A stretch of 64,000 nt of DNA, from contig NZ_VYXP01000005.1 of the NCBI RefSeq assembly GCF_008725655.1, positions 443,153 through 507,152 of the forward strand. Reading direction: 5' to 3'. The notes under the pieces were generated by a model. That model saw only the letters and a program-made list of their open reading frames with translations. It did no database searches and had not been told where the DNA came from. Below are positions 48,720-56,967 of the stretch, piece after piece (within the stretch, counting starts at the first letter, position 1; each line of letters begins with the position of its first letter). This DNA comes from Marinihelvus fidelis. GTDB lineage: Bacteria; Pseudomonadota; Gammaproteobacteria; Xanthomonadales; SZUA-36. Position numbers and translations under genes: made by a program.

Positions 48720-50731
48720 AAAGCCTCGTAGCGGCTATAGCGCGGCAACACCGGCGCCAGCACCTCCAGCAGTTCGTCCAGGTGATGGGCGTAACGGCGC
48801 CAGCGATGGATGGAGCCGGTGTACAGCGGCGTCCTGACCTGCTCGGAACTGGCCGTCCGCACCGGTCGGTCGGTTTCCCAGAAGCGGGCGCAGGCGGGCT
48901 CGAAGGGGAGTTCGCAGTAGGCCAGCAGGCGCTCGAGCTGCGCGTCGAAGTCGGTGACCACGTCCTCGTACTGGACCGTCAGCACACGGCCCGGCAGGAC
49001 CTCGTGCCAGTGGTCCATCATGCGCTGGTATTCGAGCCAGTACTCACCGATGTCGGCCATGTCGTAGGTAAAGCTCTGGCCGCGCGCAAACAGCTGGCGG
49101 TAACCGCTCAGGCAGGCATCGACCGGGTAGCGGCGCGCGTCGATGATCTTTGCGTTCGGCAGGATGGAATGGATCAGGCCGATGGCCGGAAAGTTGTTCG
49201 GCATCTTGTCGACGAACCGTGGCCGGCCCTGGGTGCGGTGGATGTCCGCCAGTGCCAGGTACTCGCGCCCCAGTGCGGCGAGTGCGTCGTCGTCCAGGTC
49301 TTGGATGGCCTGCGGGTAATGGGTGCCGTCGGCGCGGCCGTCGCCCATACGGTGGCTGATCACGCCGATATAGGGCAGTTCAGCCGTGCCTTCCACCTGG
49401 CTGTGGCTGCACAGGATCTGTTCCAGCAGCGTCGAGCCGGACCGCGGCAGGCCGACGATAAAGATCGGCGCCGGGTCGTCGTGGCCGGCGCCGGCGCGAC
49501 GCTCGAACCCGTCGCGGTCAAAGACCTCGATCAGCGTGTCGTTGAGTACCTCGGTGCGCACCGGGTCGTAGCTCTCGTGCTCTCGTTGGCGCTCGTTGCC
49601 GGCCCGGTACAGCGGCCAGGCACGTTCGATTTCGCCCCGGTCCTCCCAGGCCTTGGCCAGGGCGAACTCGAAGTTGACCCGTGACTGCGTGTCCAGCGGT
49701 TCGCCGGCATCGGCGGCGGCCAGTTGCGCCTCGATGGTGGCGATGTCGTCGTCATCCAGCCGGTAGGTCTTCAGGTTGGCCAGGCTCCACCAGGTTTCAC
49801 CATTGCCCGGTTTCAGGCGAATGCACTCCCGGTAGGCATTGATGGCCTCGGCCTGCTGGCCAGCGGTTTTCAGCGTATGGCCCAGGCCCAGCCAGGCGGC
49901 GGCGTGGTTGGGGCGTAACTCGACCACGCGGCGGTAGGCGGCGACCGCGTCGTGGGTGCGCGCCGCCGGTGCCAGCACGGAGCCCAGCAGGAAATGCGCC
50001 TGGTGGTGATCCGGCGCCAGCTGCACCGCGTGGTCCAGCTCGGTGATGGCGTCCTCCAGGCGGTGCTGCTCCTTCAGCAGGCGGCCCAGGTCCAGTCTCG
50101 CCTCTACCCAGTCCGGCGCCAGCGCCACGACCCGGCGCAGGCGCTGTTCGGCCTGCGCCGGGCGGCCGGCATGGGCCGCGCAGGCCGCCAGGCCCCGCAG
50201 CGCGTTAACGTCGTCCGGCTGGGCGCGCAGCACGTCGCGGTAACAGGTCTCTGCGTCCCGCCAGCGGCCGTCGCGTTGGTGCTCGGCCGCCAGTGCCAGC
50301 GCCTTGCGGGCCGGATTCAGCGCGAATGAGCGCTCGAAGGCGGCATCGGCCTCGGCGCCCTGGCCCAGTTGCGCCCGGCAGCGGCCCAGCTGGAACCAGG
50401 CGTCTTCTTCACCAGGCGCCAGTTCCACGGCTTTCTCCAGCGCCGCGATGGCCTCGCGAGCGCGGCCGGTCTCGGCCAGCAGCCGGCCCAGGTCCGACCA
50501 GGGCTTGGCGAAGCCGGGTGCGAGTTCCGTGCTGCGACGCAACCATTGCTCGGCCTCCGCGGGCTTGCGGGCCTTGATCAGCGTGGCGCCCAGAAGGGCG
50601 GTCATGTTCACGTCGTCACCGTTGCGGGCCACCGCGGCGCGGCAGATGGACTCCGCCTGGGTGAGCCGGCCGGCGTTGATGTGCTCAACCACTTCGAACA
50701 GCGTGCTGCGGGTCGCAAATGGTGATGTCAT
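48707..50731 (-). CDS. TPR-repeat sulfotransferase
   Basis: 674 residues from ATG 50731. Residues 1-360 are about ten tetratricopeptide repeats (for example WSDLGRLLAETGRAREAIAA, AAWLGLGHTLKTAGQQAEAI). Residues 420-674 are a sulfotransferase with the PAPS 5'-phosphosulfate loop FIVGLPRSGSTLLEQIL and a 3'-phosphate site near RYPVDACLSGYRQLFARG. Domain order matches bacterial proteins related to tyrosylprotein sulfotransferase. Acceptor unknown. Its start overlaps the next sulfotransferase gene (ATGA). Confidence 0.9.
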   Translation of the reverse strand: MTSPFATRSTLFEVVEHINAGRLTQAESICRAAVARNGDDVNMTALLGATLIKARKPAEAEQWLRRSTELAPGFAKPWSDLGRLLAETGRAREAIAALEKAVELAPGEEDAWFQLGRCRAQLGQGAEADAAFERSFALNPARKALALAAEHQRDGRWRDAETCYRDVLRAQPDDVNALRGLAACAAHAGRPAQAEQRLRRVVALAPDWVEARLDLGRLLKEQHRLEDAITELDHAVQLAPDHHQAHFLLGSVLAPAARTHDAVAAYRRVVELRPNHAAAWLGLGHTLKTAGQQAEAINAYRECIRLKPGNGETWWSLANLKTYRLDDDDIATIEAQLAAADAGEPLDTQSRVNFEFALAKAWEDRGEIERAWPLYRAGNERQREHESYDPVRTEVLNDTLIEVFDRDGFERRAGAGHDDPAPIFIVGLPRSGSTLLEQILCSHSQVEGTAELPYIGVISHRMGDGRADGTHYPQAIQDLDDDALAALGREYLALADIHRTQGRPRFVDKMPNNFPAIGLIHSILPNAKIIDARRYPVDACLSGYRQLFARGQSFTYDMADIGEYWLEYQRMMDHWHEVLPGRVLTVQYEDVVTDFDAQLERLLAYCELPFEPACARFWETDRPVRTASSEQVRTPLYTGSIHRWRRYAHHLDELLEVLAPVLPRYSRYEALGDG

Positions 50732-51636
50732 GGCGTGGCCGTCAGCCGCCGGGCCCGCCGCCAGGTGCGGGTGATACCAAAGGCGTGACCGGGCGCCATC
50801 ATCGGTTCGATGTCGGCTTCGTGGCGACGCCACTTCTGCGGGTCCGGCGCGGATTGCGTGTAGCGCGAATGCGGCAATCCCCCGCGGATATGCGCCAGGG
50901 CCTGGTCGTCCATCGCCAGGCCGGCGAACGTGGCAATGCGGCGTATCGTCCGCTCGGGATGGCGGACCAGGTCGGTGTAGTCGCAGGCGATCCAGCGGTC
51001 TGCGGGCAGCGGCGCCAGGTCGTCCATAATGGTCCGGTTGGCCTCGGTCCATTGCCAGCCGCAGATCTCCGCCACCGGCCGGCCCGATAGCGCGGCCCAG
51101 CCGGGGGGCAGCAGCAATGACCACGGCGGCCCGTCCCAGCCCTCCAGGCGGGGATAGGTCACGAATCGCCCGGATGACCAGGCCTCGAGCATGCTGGCGA
51201 TATTGGGCCGCGGTTCGCGTGCCAGGTAGAGATAGCGCGCGTTGGGCAGTACGCGGTCCAGGAACGGCACGCGCAGGGCATTCTTGGGTGTCTTCTCAAG
51301 GAATACGAACTGGCCGGCCCGTATCGGCTGCCCCTCGCGATCCTTCAGCCGTTCCGCAAATAGCCGCCGCAGCGCGCCACGGATGGCTGGCGTGGCGTCA
51401 TCGGCCAGCAGCCGGTTGGATGCCCGGTCGCCCGCGCCCGGGCGCAGCGCGGCCAACCCCTCGATCACGCCGTGACTCTCGCCGCCGATGGTCACCACGC
51501 CGGGCAGCCGGGACAGGGTCTCGAACAAAAGGGTGCTGCCGGAGCGCGGCGCGGCCAGGATGACCAGCGCGCTGTCGAGCGAGGCCTCGGCGGCGCCCGT
51601 CACCACGGGGCCGGCTTCAGTCGACGCGCCACTCAC
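50728..51636 (-). CDS. Sulfotransferase family protein
   Basis: 302 residues from GTG 51636. PAPS loop LVILAAPRSGSTLLFETL, FLEKTPKNALRVPFLDRVLPNARYLYLAREPR with the 3'-phosphate-binding Arg. No TPRs. Overlaps the MtfA-like gene by 20 bp upstream and the TPR-sulfotransferase by 4 bp downstream, so the three form one unit. The two sulfotransferases may modify one product or sequential positions. Confidence 0.85.
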   Translation of the reverse strand: MSGASTEAGPVVTGAAEASLDSALVILAAPRSGSTLLFETLSRLPGVVTIGGESHGVIEGLAALRPGAGDRASNRLLADDATPAIRGALRRLFAERLKDREGQPIRAGQFVFLEKTPKNALRVPFLDRVLPNARYLYLAREPRPNIASMLEAWSSGRFVTYPRLEGWDGPPWSLLLPPGWAALSGRPVAEICGWQWTEANRTIMDDLAPLPADRWIACDYTDLVRHPERTIRRIATFAGLAMDDQALAHIRGGLPHSRYTQSAPDPQKWRRHEADIEPMMAPGHAFGITRTWRRARRLTATP

Positions 51637-52435
51637 GCGGGTCGACCCGGTAGTAGCTGGACATCACTTCGAACAGCTCGGCATGGTGTTTGGCCATCTG
51701 CCGCGGCTTTTCGAAGAAGGTCTCGGTGGCCACGGCGAAGAATTCGGCCGGGTTGGTGGCGCCGTACTCGTCGATCAGCGATCGCTTGCCGCGGCGGATG
51801 CTGTCGTGCAGCGCTTCGAATTCCCGTGAGAATACCTGCGCCCAGCTGCGGTAGCTGGACGCGCCCGCCAGCAGCGGCGCACCGTCGGTGGCGCCGGTCT
51901 CGTCGTCGAGCTGGTGGGCGAACTCGTGCAGCACGACGTTCTGGCCGTCGACGAAATTCTGCGCGCCGCGCAGCACCGAGTCCCAGGCCAGGATGACCTT
52001 GCCGTTGCCCCAGGACTCGCCCAGCAGGTCCCGCGGCGCATCATCGACCACGCCGGCGTCGTCCATATCATCGTGCTCAACGATAAAAGCACTGGGGTAG
52101 ACGATGATCCAGCGCAGTTCCGGATACACCCCGGAGTTGCGGTTCAGGATCAGCATGCAGGCCTCGGCCGCGATGGTCAGCCGGATTTCATCGGTGATCT
52201 CCAGCCCACCGGCGCCCTCGAAGTGCTTCTGGTGCAGGAACTGCTTGATCAGCCGCCGCAGCTGCAGGCGAAGCGGCATCGGCAGGTTGCGATAGACCTG
52301 GATGTTGCGCTCCAGGATATCGACCCATTCCTGCGGAAACGGCGCGGCGATGGCGCGTTTCAGCCGCCAGCTGGGGATCATCACCGCCAGCGCGATGCCG
52401 GCCACGCCAAGAAAGAGAAGGAGCCACGGATTCAT
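51617..52435 (-). CDS. mtfA: MtfA-like zinc metallopeptidase (M90)
   Basis: 272 residues from ATG 52435; E. coli MtfA is 265. N-terminal membrane segment (WLLLFLGVAGIALAVMIP), DUF980/M90 core with LHEFAHQLDDETG (HExxH zinc site) and NPAEFFAVATETFFEKP with the third ligand. In E. coli MtfA (YeeI) binds the Mlc repressor and has aminopeptidase activity. The membrane anchor is unusual for E. coli MtfA but common in relatives. Confidence 0.88.
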   Translation of the reverse strand: MNPWLLLFLGVAGIALAVMIPSWRLKRAIAAPFPQEWVDILERNIQVYRNLPMPLRLQLRRLIKQFLHQKHFEGAGGLEITDEIRLTIAAEACMLILNRNSGVYPELRWIIVYPSAFIVEHDDMDDAGVVDDAPRDLLGESWGNGKVILAWDSVLRGAQNFVDGQNVVLHEFAHQLDDETGATDGAPLLAGASSYRSWAQVFSREFEALHDSIRRGKRSLIDEYGATNPAEFFAVATETFFEKPRQMAKHHAELFEVMSSYYRVDPREWRVD

Positions 52436-52532
52436 CCGCGCAGTATGCCGTTCGCGCGCCATGAATGCAGCCCGTGCGCTACACTGTTTCGCGCGGCCCG
52501 GGCGGGCCGGCAAGACACCAAGGAGCGCCCGC

Positions 52533-53165
52533 GTGCATGGCCCCAGTCCCAGTAACCCGCACCCCATGGCGGGGTTTCCCCAGGTTTGCTTTATCGCCAA
52601 CACGGTCAGGAACCCCAACATCATCATCGGTGACTACACGTACTACGATGATCCTGACGGTGCAGAGAACTTCGAGCGCAACGTGCTGTATCACTTCCCG
52701 TTTGTCGGCGACAAGCTGGTGATCGGCAAGTTCTGCGCAATCGCACGCGGGGTACGGTTCATCATGAACGGCGCAAACCACAAGCTTTCCGGTATCTCCA
52801 CCTATCCCTTCCAGATTTTCGGCAACGGCTGGGAAAAGGTCACGCCGCAACCGGGTGAGCTGCCCTACAAGGGCGACACGGTGGTCGGCAATGATGTCTG
52901 GATCGGCTACGAGAGCGTGATCATGCCCGGGGTCAACATCGGTAATGGCGCGATCGTATCCGCCAGGTCAGTGGTGGTATCCGATGTGCCGCCCTACACC
53001 ATCGTGGGCGGCAACCCCGCCAGGCCGATCCGCCAGCGATTCGACGCGGCTACGGTCGATGTGCTCAACGACATGGCCTGGTGGAACTGGCCGATTGAAA
53101 AGATCACCCGTTGCCTGGACCGCATCGTGTCCGGCGACGTGGACGCACTGGAGCGTTGCGCATGA
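52533..53165 (+). CDS. CatB/Vat-type O-acetyltransferase
   Basis: 210 residues from GTG 52533, chosen because AAGGAG precedes by 8 bases and the N-terminus (HGPSPSNPHPM) then aligns with the family. Left-handed beta-helix acetyltransferase: IIIGDYTYYDD, LVIGKFCAIARGVRFIMNGANHK (catalytic His), YPFQIFGNGWEK, GNDVWIGYESVIMPGVNIGNG, WWNWPIEKI. Xenobiotic acetyltransferases of this kind inactivate chloramphenicol or streptogramin A, but many chromosomal ones act on sugars. Overlaps the next start by 4 bp. Confidence 0.9.
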   Translation: MHGPSPSNPHPMAGFPQVCFIANTVRNPNIIIGDYTYYDDPDGAENFERNVLYHFPFVGDKLVIGKFCAIARGVRFIMNGANHKLSGISTYPFQIFGNGWEKVTPQPGELPYKGDTVVGNDVWIGYESVIMPGVNIGNGAIVSARSVVVSDVPPYTIVGGNPARPIRQRFDAATVDVLNDMAWWNWPIEKITRCLDRIVSGDVDALERCA

Positions 53166-53407
53166 CCGGGATTGAGTTGTCCCGCGACGACACCGAACGG
53201 GTGGTCGAGGCGATCAAGCAGTATTTCAGCGACGAGCTGGACCGGGACATCGGCGGCTTCGAGGCCGAGTTCCTGATCGACTTCTTTGCCCGACAGATTG
53301 GCCCGCATTTCTACAATCGCGGCCTTGCCGATGCCTACGCCCTGTTTTCCGAGAAGGCGGATGAACTGGGTTACCTGGTCCAGGAACTGGAGAAACCGCC
53401 CGCATGA
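53162..53407 (+). CDS. DUF2164 family protein
   Basis: 81 residues. IELSRDDTERVVEAIKQYFSDELDRDIGGFEAEFLIDFF matches the small alpha-helical DUF2164 family (short soluble proteins of unknown function). Starts on ATG overlapping the acetyltransferase stop and overlaps DUF3291 by 4 bp. Confidence 0.8.
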   Translation: MTGIELSRDDTERVVEAIKQYFSDELDRDIGGFEAEFLIDFFARQIGPHFYNRGLADAYALFSEKADELGYLVQELEKPPA

Positions 53408-53859
53408 GTGCCTACCAGCTGGCCCAACTGAACATCGCGCACCTGCTCGCGCCCATCGATTCCCCGAATTTGGCCGATTTCGTCGCCAACTTGGACCGCA
53501 TCAATGCGCTGGCGGAGGCCTCGCCGGGTTTCGTCTGGCGGCTGCAGACGGACGACGGTGACGCCACGGCGATCCGTGATTTCGGCGCGGACTACATCGT
53601 TAACCTGTCGGTCTGGGCCGATGTGGCGTCGCTGTTCGAGTTTGTTTACCGCTCCGCCCACGCGCCCATCATGGCGCGCCGCAAGGAGTGGTTTGGCCGC
53701 ATGGAGAACGCCTACACGGTGTTGTGGTGGGTCGAGGCGGGTCATCGCCCCGGCACCGCCGAGGCCCGCGAGCGGCTGGACCTGCTGGAACGTGAAGGGC
53801 CTGGGCCCGATGCGTTCACGTTCAAGCGTGCCTTTCCCATGCCGGGGGCAAGCGGGTGA
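53404..53859 (+). CDS. DUF3291 domain protein
   Basis: 151 residues. AQLNIAHLLAPIDSPNLADFVANLDRINALAEASPGFVWRL and SVWADVASLFEFVY are the DUF3291 signature, a ferredoxin-like alpha/beta barrel fold related to antibiotic-biosynthesis monooxygenases and often annotated as spore or resistance associated without proof. Tightly coupled to its neighbours (4-bp overlaps both sides). Confidence 0.8.
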   Translation: MSAYQLAQLNIAHLLAPIDSPNLADFVANLDRINALAEASPGFVWRLQTDDGDATAIRDFGADYIVNLSVWADVASLFEFVYRSAHAPIMARRKEWFGRMENAYTVLWWVEAGHRPGTAEARERLDLLEREGPGPDAFTFKRAFPMPGASG

Positions 53860-54605
53860 TTGTCACCGGCCAGGCGGACATCGACGGCATCCAGGCCGCC
53901 GGCCGGGTGGTGGCGCAGGTGCGCGAAGCCATGCTGGCGGCGGTTGAGCCGGGCATGACCACCGCCGAACTGGATCGGCTGGGTGCCGACATGCTGGAGC
54001 GGCTGGGTGCGCAATCCGCGCCACGGGTGATGTATGACTTTCCGGGCGCCACCTGCATCAGCGTCAACGAGGAAGCGGCGCACGGCATTCCCGGCGAGCG
54101 GGTGTTCGCGCCCGGGGACGTGGTCAACGTGGATGTCTCGGCGGAGCTGGGCGGTTACTTCGCGGATACCGGTGGAACCACGGTGGTGCCGCCGGTCTCC
54201 GACCTGAAGGCCAGGCTGTGCGCGGCCACGCGCGAGGCGCTGGAGCGCGCGATCAATCAGGTCAGCGCGGGCGCGCCGATCAACGGCATCGGCCGGGCGA
54301 TCGAGCGCACGGCCCGCAACAATGGCTTCCGCACCATCCGCAACCTGGCCGGCCACGGTATCGGCCGCAGCCTGCACGAGGAGCCTGACGGGATCGTCAG
54401 CTACTACGAGCGGCGCGACCGGCGCCGGCTCGAGTACGGCCAGGTCATTGCCGTCGAGCCCTTCCTGTCGACCCGCAGCACGCTGGTCATCGAGGCCGAG
54501 GATGGCTGGACGCTGATCAGCGCAATGGACAACCTCTCAGCCCAGTTCGAACACACCATGATCGTCACCAAGGGCGCCCCGATCGTAGTAACTCGCCACG
54601 AGTAA
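53856..54605 (+). CDS. map: Type I methionine aminopeptidase
   Basis: 249 residues from GTG 53856. All metal and catalytic residues are visible: His in NEEAAHGIPG, Asp pair in VNVDVSAELGGYFADTGG, His in LAGHGIGRSLHEEP, Glu in VIAVEPF and Glu in FEHTMIV. Removes initiator Met. It is at the end of a four-gene acetyltransferase-DUF2164-DUF3291-map unit and not beside rpsB-tsf, so it is likely a second paralogue rather than the housekeeping copy. Confidence 0.9.
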   Translation: MIVTGQADIDGIQAAGRVVAQVREAMLAAVEPGMTTAELDRLGADMLERLGAQSAPRVMYDFPGATCISVNEEAAHGIPGERVFAPGDVVNVDVSAELGGYFADTGGTTVVPPVSDLKARLCAATREALERAINQVSAGAPINGIGRAIERTARNNGFRTIRNLAGHGIGRSLHEEPDGIVSYYERRDRRRLEYGQVIAVEPFLSTRSTLVIEAEDGWTLISAMDNLSAQFEHTMIVTKGAPIVVTRHE

Positions 54606-54615
54606 CAACTATCCC

Positions 54616-54668
54616 GTAACGCGTAACGCGTAACGCGTAACGCGTAACGCGTCACCCGTCACCCGTCA
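54616..54668. repeat. Heptamer array GTAACGC then GTCACCC, 7.6 units
   Basis: Five GTAACGC units, then two GTCACCC and a partial GTCAG. A C-to-A variant of the usual unit (position 3) is fixed across five copies, pointing to recent local amplification. The last partial unit supplies the stop of the following gene (TGA, 54666-54668, minus strand). Confidence 0.9.
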
Positions 54669-55166
54669 GTGTTCCCACTCGTCCTCGAGCCAGTTGGCGG
54701 ATTCGCCGTTCCAGCTAACTTCGTGCTTGACGTCGTTGTCATCGGCGCCAAAGAACTCGTAGATCACCAGGCCATCGGCCTGGATGCTTTCGATGATGCG
54801 GCCGGGCACGAAGCCGGTGGCGGCATCGGCCAGCGCGGCGGCGACGGCTGATGGCACATCTGTCGTGGAAATGTCACGCTGGGTCTCGACCACGGCCCAC
54901 TGGCCGTCGACCTGGGTGATGTCGAACTCGATTTCGCCGTTCGGGCCTTCGCCCTCGATGTCCCAGTAGGCCTTGCCATTGCGGGTCTCAAACTCGGCTT
55001 CATTGAACGTGACGCCGGGCCCGGCGGCGGTCGCAACGGCCATGACGTCCGCGGGCACGTCGGCGAGTCCGACGTCTTCCTTGCCGGAGGCATCGACATC
55101 GGCGATGGCGTTGTGGGCAAGGGCCAGGCCGGCCAGCAGGCCGGCAGTCAGCAGGGTTTTGTTCAT
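54666..55166 (-). CDS. PepSY-like periplasmic protein
   Basis: 166 residues from ATG 55166, with signal peptide cut after AIA. Two tandem domains of about 65 residues resembling PepSY: DVPADVMAVATAAGPGVTFNEAEFE..YWDIEG and DVPSAVAAALADAATGFVPGRI..YEFFG. Such domains occur in peptidase inhibitors and sensor proteins. ATG overlaps the end of dctM by 4 bp, so it is co-translated with the TRAP transporter. Confidence 0.7.
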   Translation of the reverse strand: MNKTLLTAGLLAGLALAHNAIADVDASGKEDVGLADVPADVMAVATAAGPGVTFNEAEFETRNGKAYWDIEGEGPNGEIEFDITQVDGQWAVVETQRDISTTDVPSAVAAALADAATGFVPGRIIESIQADGLVIYEFFGADDNDVKHEVSWNGESANWLEDEWEH

Positions 55167-56443
55167 GACAGCATCTCCGGAATCCACAAGGTGAAGCCAG
55201 GCACGAAGGTGACCAGCAAAATGGCGCCCAGGTGCGCCAGGTAGAACGGCCAGATGGTGCGCATGATCGCTTCCATCTTCGTTTCGCCCACGGCGCAGCC
55301 GACAAACAGCGCGGTGCCCACGGGCGGGGTGATCAGGCCGACGCCCAGGTTCATGATCAGCATGACGCCAAACTGGTGCGGGTCCATGCCGAAGTGCTGT
55401 GCAATCGGCAGGAAGATGGGCGTGGCGATGATGATCAGCGGCGCCATATCCATGACCGCGCCCAGGATCAGCAGCGCGGCATTGATCATCAGCAGCGCGA
55501 CGATCTTGTTGTCCGTCACGCTGGACATGAACTCCGCCACCGCTGCAGGCGCGTCGCTAACGGCCAGCACCCAGCCGAATGCGCTCGCGGCAGCGATCAG
55601 GAACAGCACCGAGGCCACCGTGCGGGTGGCGTTCGAGGTGATCTTCCAGAAGCTCTTGATGCCCAGTTCACGGTAGACCCAGAAGCCGATGGCCAGGCCG
55701 TAGACCACGGCGATGGCGGACGCTTCGGTCGGCGTGAAGATGCCCAGTCGGATGCCGCCGACGATGATCAGGATCATCAGCAGGCCGGGTGTCGCGGCCA
55801 GCAGGCTGTCGCCGATCATGGCCCAGCCTTCGAAGGCGGTCGTGGCATAGCCGCGTTTGCGCGCCACGGCATAGGCGGCAACCATCAGCAATGCCGCGGT
55901 GACAAAGCCGGGCAGGATGCCGCCAAGAAACAGCGTGCCCACCGACACACCACCACCCGCCGCGATGGCGTAGATGATCATGTTGTGGCTGGGCGGAATC
56001 ATCAGGCCCAGGGTGGAGGCCGAGACGGTGACATTCACCGCGTAGTCGGCGTCGTAGCCTTGTTCCTTCATCTTCGGGATCAGCACGCCGCCCACCGCCG
56101 AAACACCGGCGATGGCCGAGCCGGAGATGCCGCCGAACAGTAGGCTAGTCAGTACGTTCACCTGGCCCAGGCCGCCACGCCAGTGGCCGACCAGCGCCCG
56201 GGCGAATCGCACCATTCGCTCCGACGCGCCGCCATGCAGCATGATCTCGCCGGAGTAGATGAAGAACGGAATGGCGATAAGCGCGAACACGTTCACGCCG
56301 GCGAAGATGCGTTGCAGCACCACCAGCGGTGACAGGTCGAGGAAGAAAATCGCGGCCAGCGAGGACAACGCCAGGCAGAACGAGATCGGCATGCCGATCA
56401 GCAGCAGCACCGCGAAGGTGACGAGAAGGACGGTGAGGGTCAT
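55163..56443 (-). CDS. dctM: TRAP transporter large permease (DctM type)
   Basis: 426 residues, about 12 membrane helices. IPFFIYSGEIMLHGG, LTSLLFGGISGSAIAGVSAVGG, LMIPPSHNMIIYAIAAGG and LIMNLGVGLITPPVGTALF are core motifs of the sodium-driven TRAP large subunit. Overlaps dctQ by 4 bp. In the uronate locus, so sugar-acid uptake is likely. Confidence 0.94.
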   Translation of the reverse strand: MTLTVLLVTFAVLLLIGMPISFCLALSSLAAIFFLDLSPLVVLQRIFAGVNVFALIAIPFFIYSGEIMLHGGASERMVRFARALVGHWRGGLGQVNVLTSLLFGGISGSAIAGVSAVGGVLIPKMKEQGYDADYAVNVTVSASTLGLMIPPSHNMIIYAIAAGGGVSVGTLFLGGILPGFVTAALLMVAAYAVARKRGYATTAFEGWAMIGDSLLAATPGLLMILIIVGGIRLGIFTPTEASAIAVVYGLAIGFWVYRELGIKSFWKITSNATRTVASVLFLIAAASAFGWVLAVSDAPAAVAEFMSSVTDNKIVALLMINAALLILGAVMDMAPLIIIATPIFLPIAQHFGMDPHQFGVMLIMNLGVGLITPPVGTALFVGCAVGETKMEAIMRTIWPFYLAHLGAILLVTFVPGFTLWIPEMLS

Positions 56444-56967
56444 GGGGTGTTTCTCCAGGCCCGCACCAGCGCTTGCGCGCTGAAGGCCACGATCAGGGCG
56501 CCGGACACGGGGAACGGCCAGTAATTCACGCTGGTGGACACGCCCAGCGTCGGGATGGTCCAGGCCTGGACCAGCTGGGCCATCTTCGCGCCGTAGACCA
56601 GCATGATCAGGCCGAAGCCCAGCACCAGCAGGTGGCAGACCACCCAGGCGGCTTCACGCAGCTTGACCGGAAAACGGTCGCGGAAGTAGGTGAGCGCGAT
56701 GTGGCGACCTTCCTTGACGGCAATGGCGCCGCCCAGCAGCGTCAGGTAGACCATCAGCACACCGGCCAGCTGCTCGGACCACTTGGGCGTGTTGTTAAGA
56801 ATGAAGCGGCCGAAAATCTGCCAGCTGATGATCACGGTCATCACCACCATCAGCGCGGTGCAGAAGAACTGGGTGACGGCGGCGGCGCCGTTCAGCAGCC
56901 GGCCGACGGGCCCCGGGGCGCGGTCCAGCGGCCGTGGTTCGGTCGGGTCGTTTGGCACGTCAGTCAT
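56440..56967 (-). CDS. dctQ: TRAP transporter small permease (DctQ type)
   Basis: 175 residues from ATG 56967. Four membrane helices with the characteristic WSEQLAGVLMVYLTLLGGAIAVKEGRHIALTYF segment. Partner of DctM. Overlaps the 3' end of dctP by 8 bp. Confidence 0.92.
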   Translation of the reverse strand: MTDVPNDPTEPRPLDRAPGPVGRLLNGAAAVTQFFCTALMVVMTVIISWQIFGRFILNNTPKWSEQLAGVLMVYLTLLGGAIAVKEGRHIALTYFRDRFPVKLREAAWVVCHLLVLGFGLIMLVYGAKMAQLVQAWTIPTLGVSTSVNYWPFPVSGALIVAFSAQALVRAWRNTP

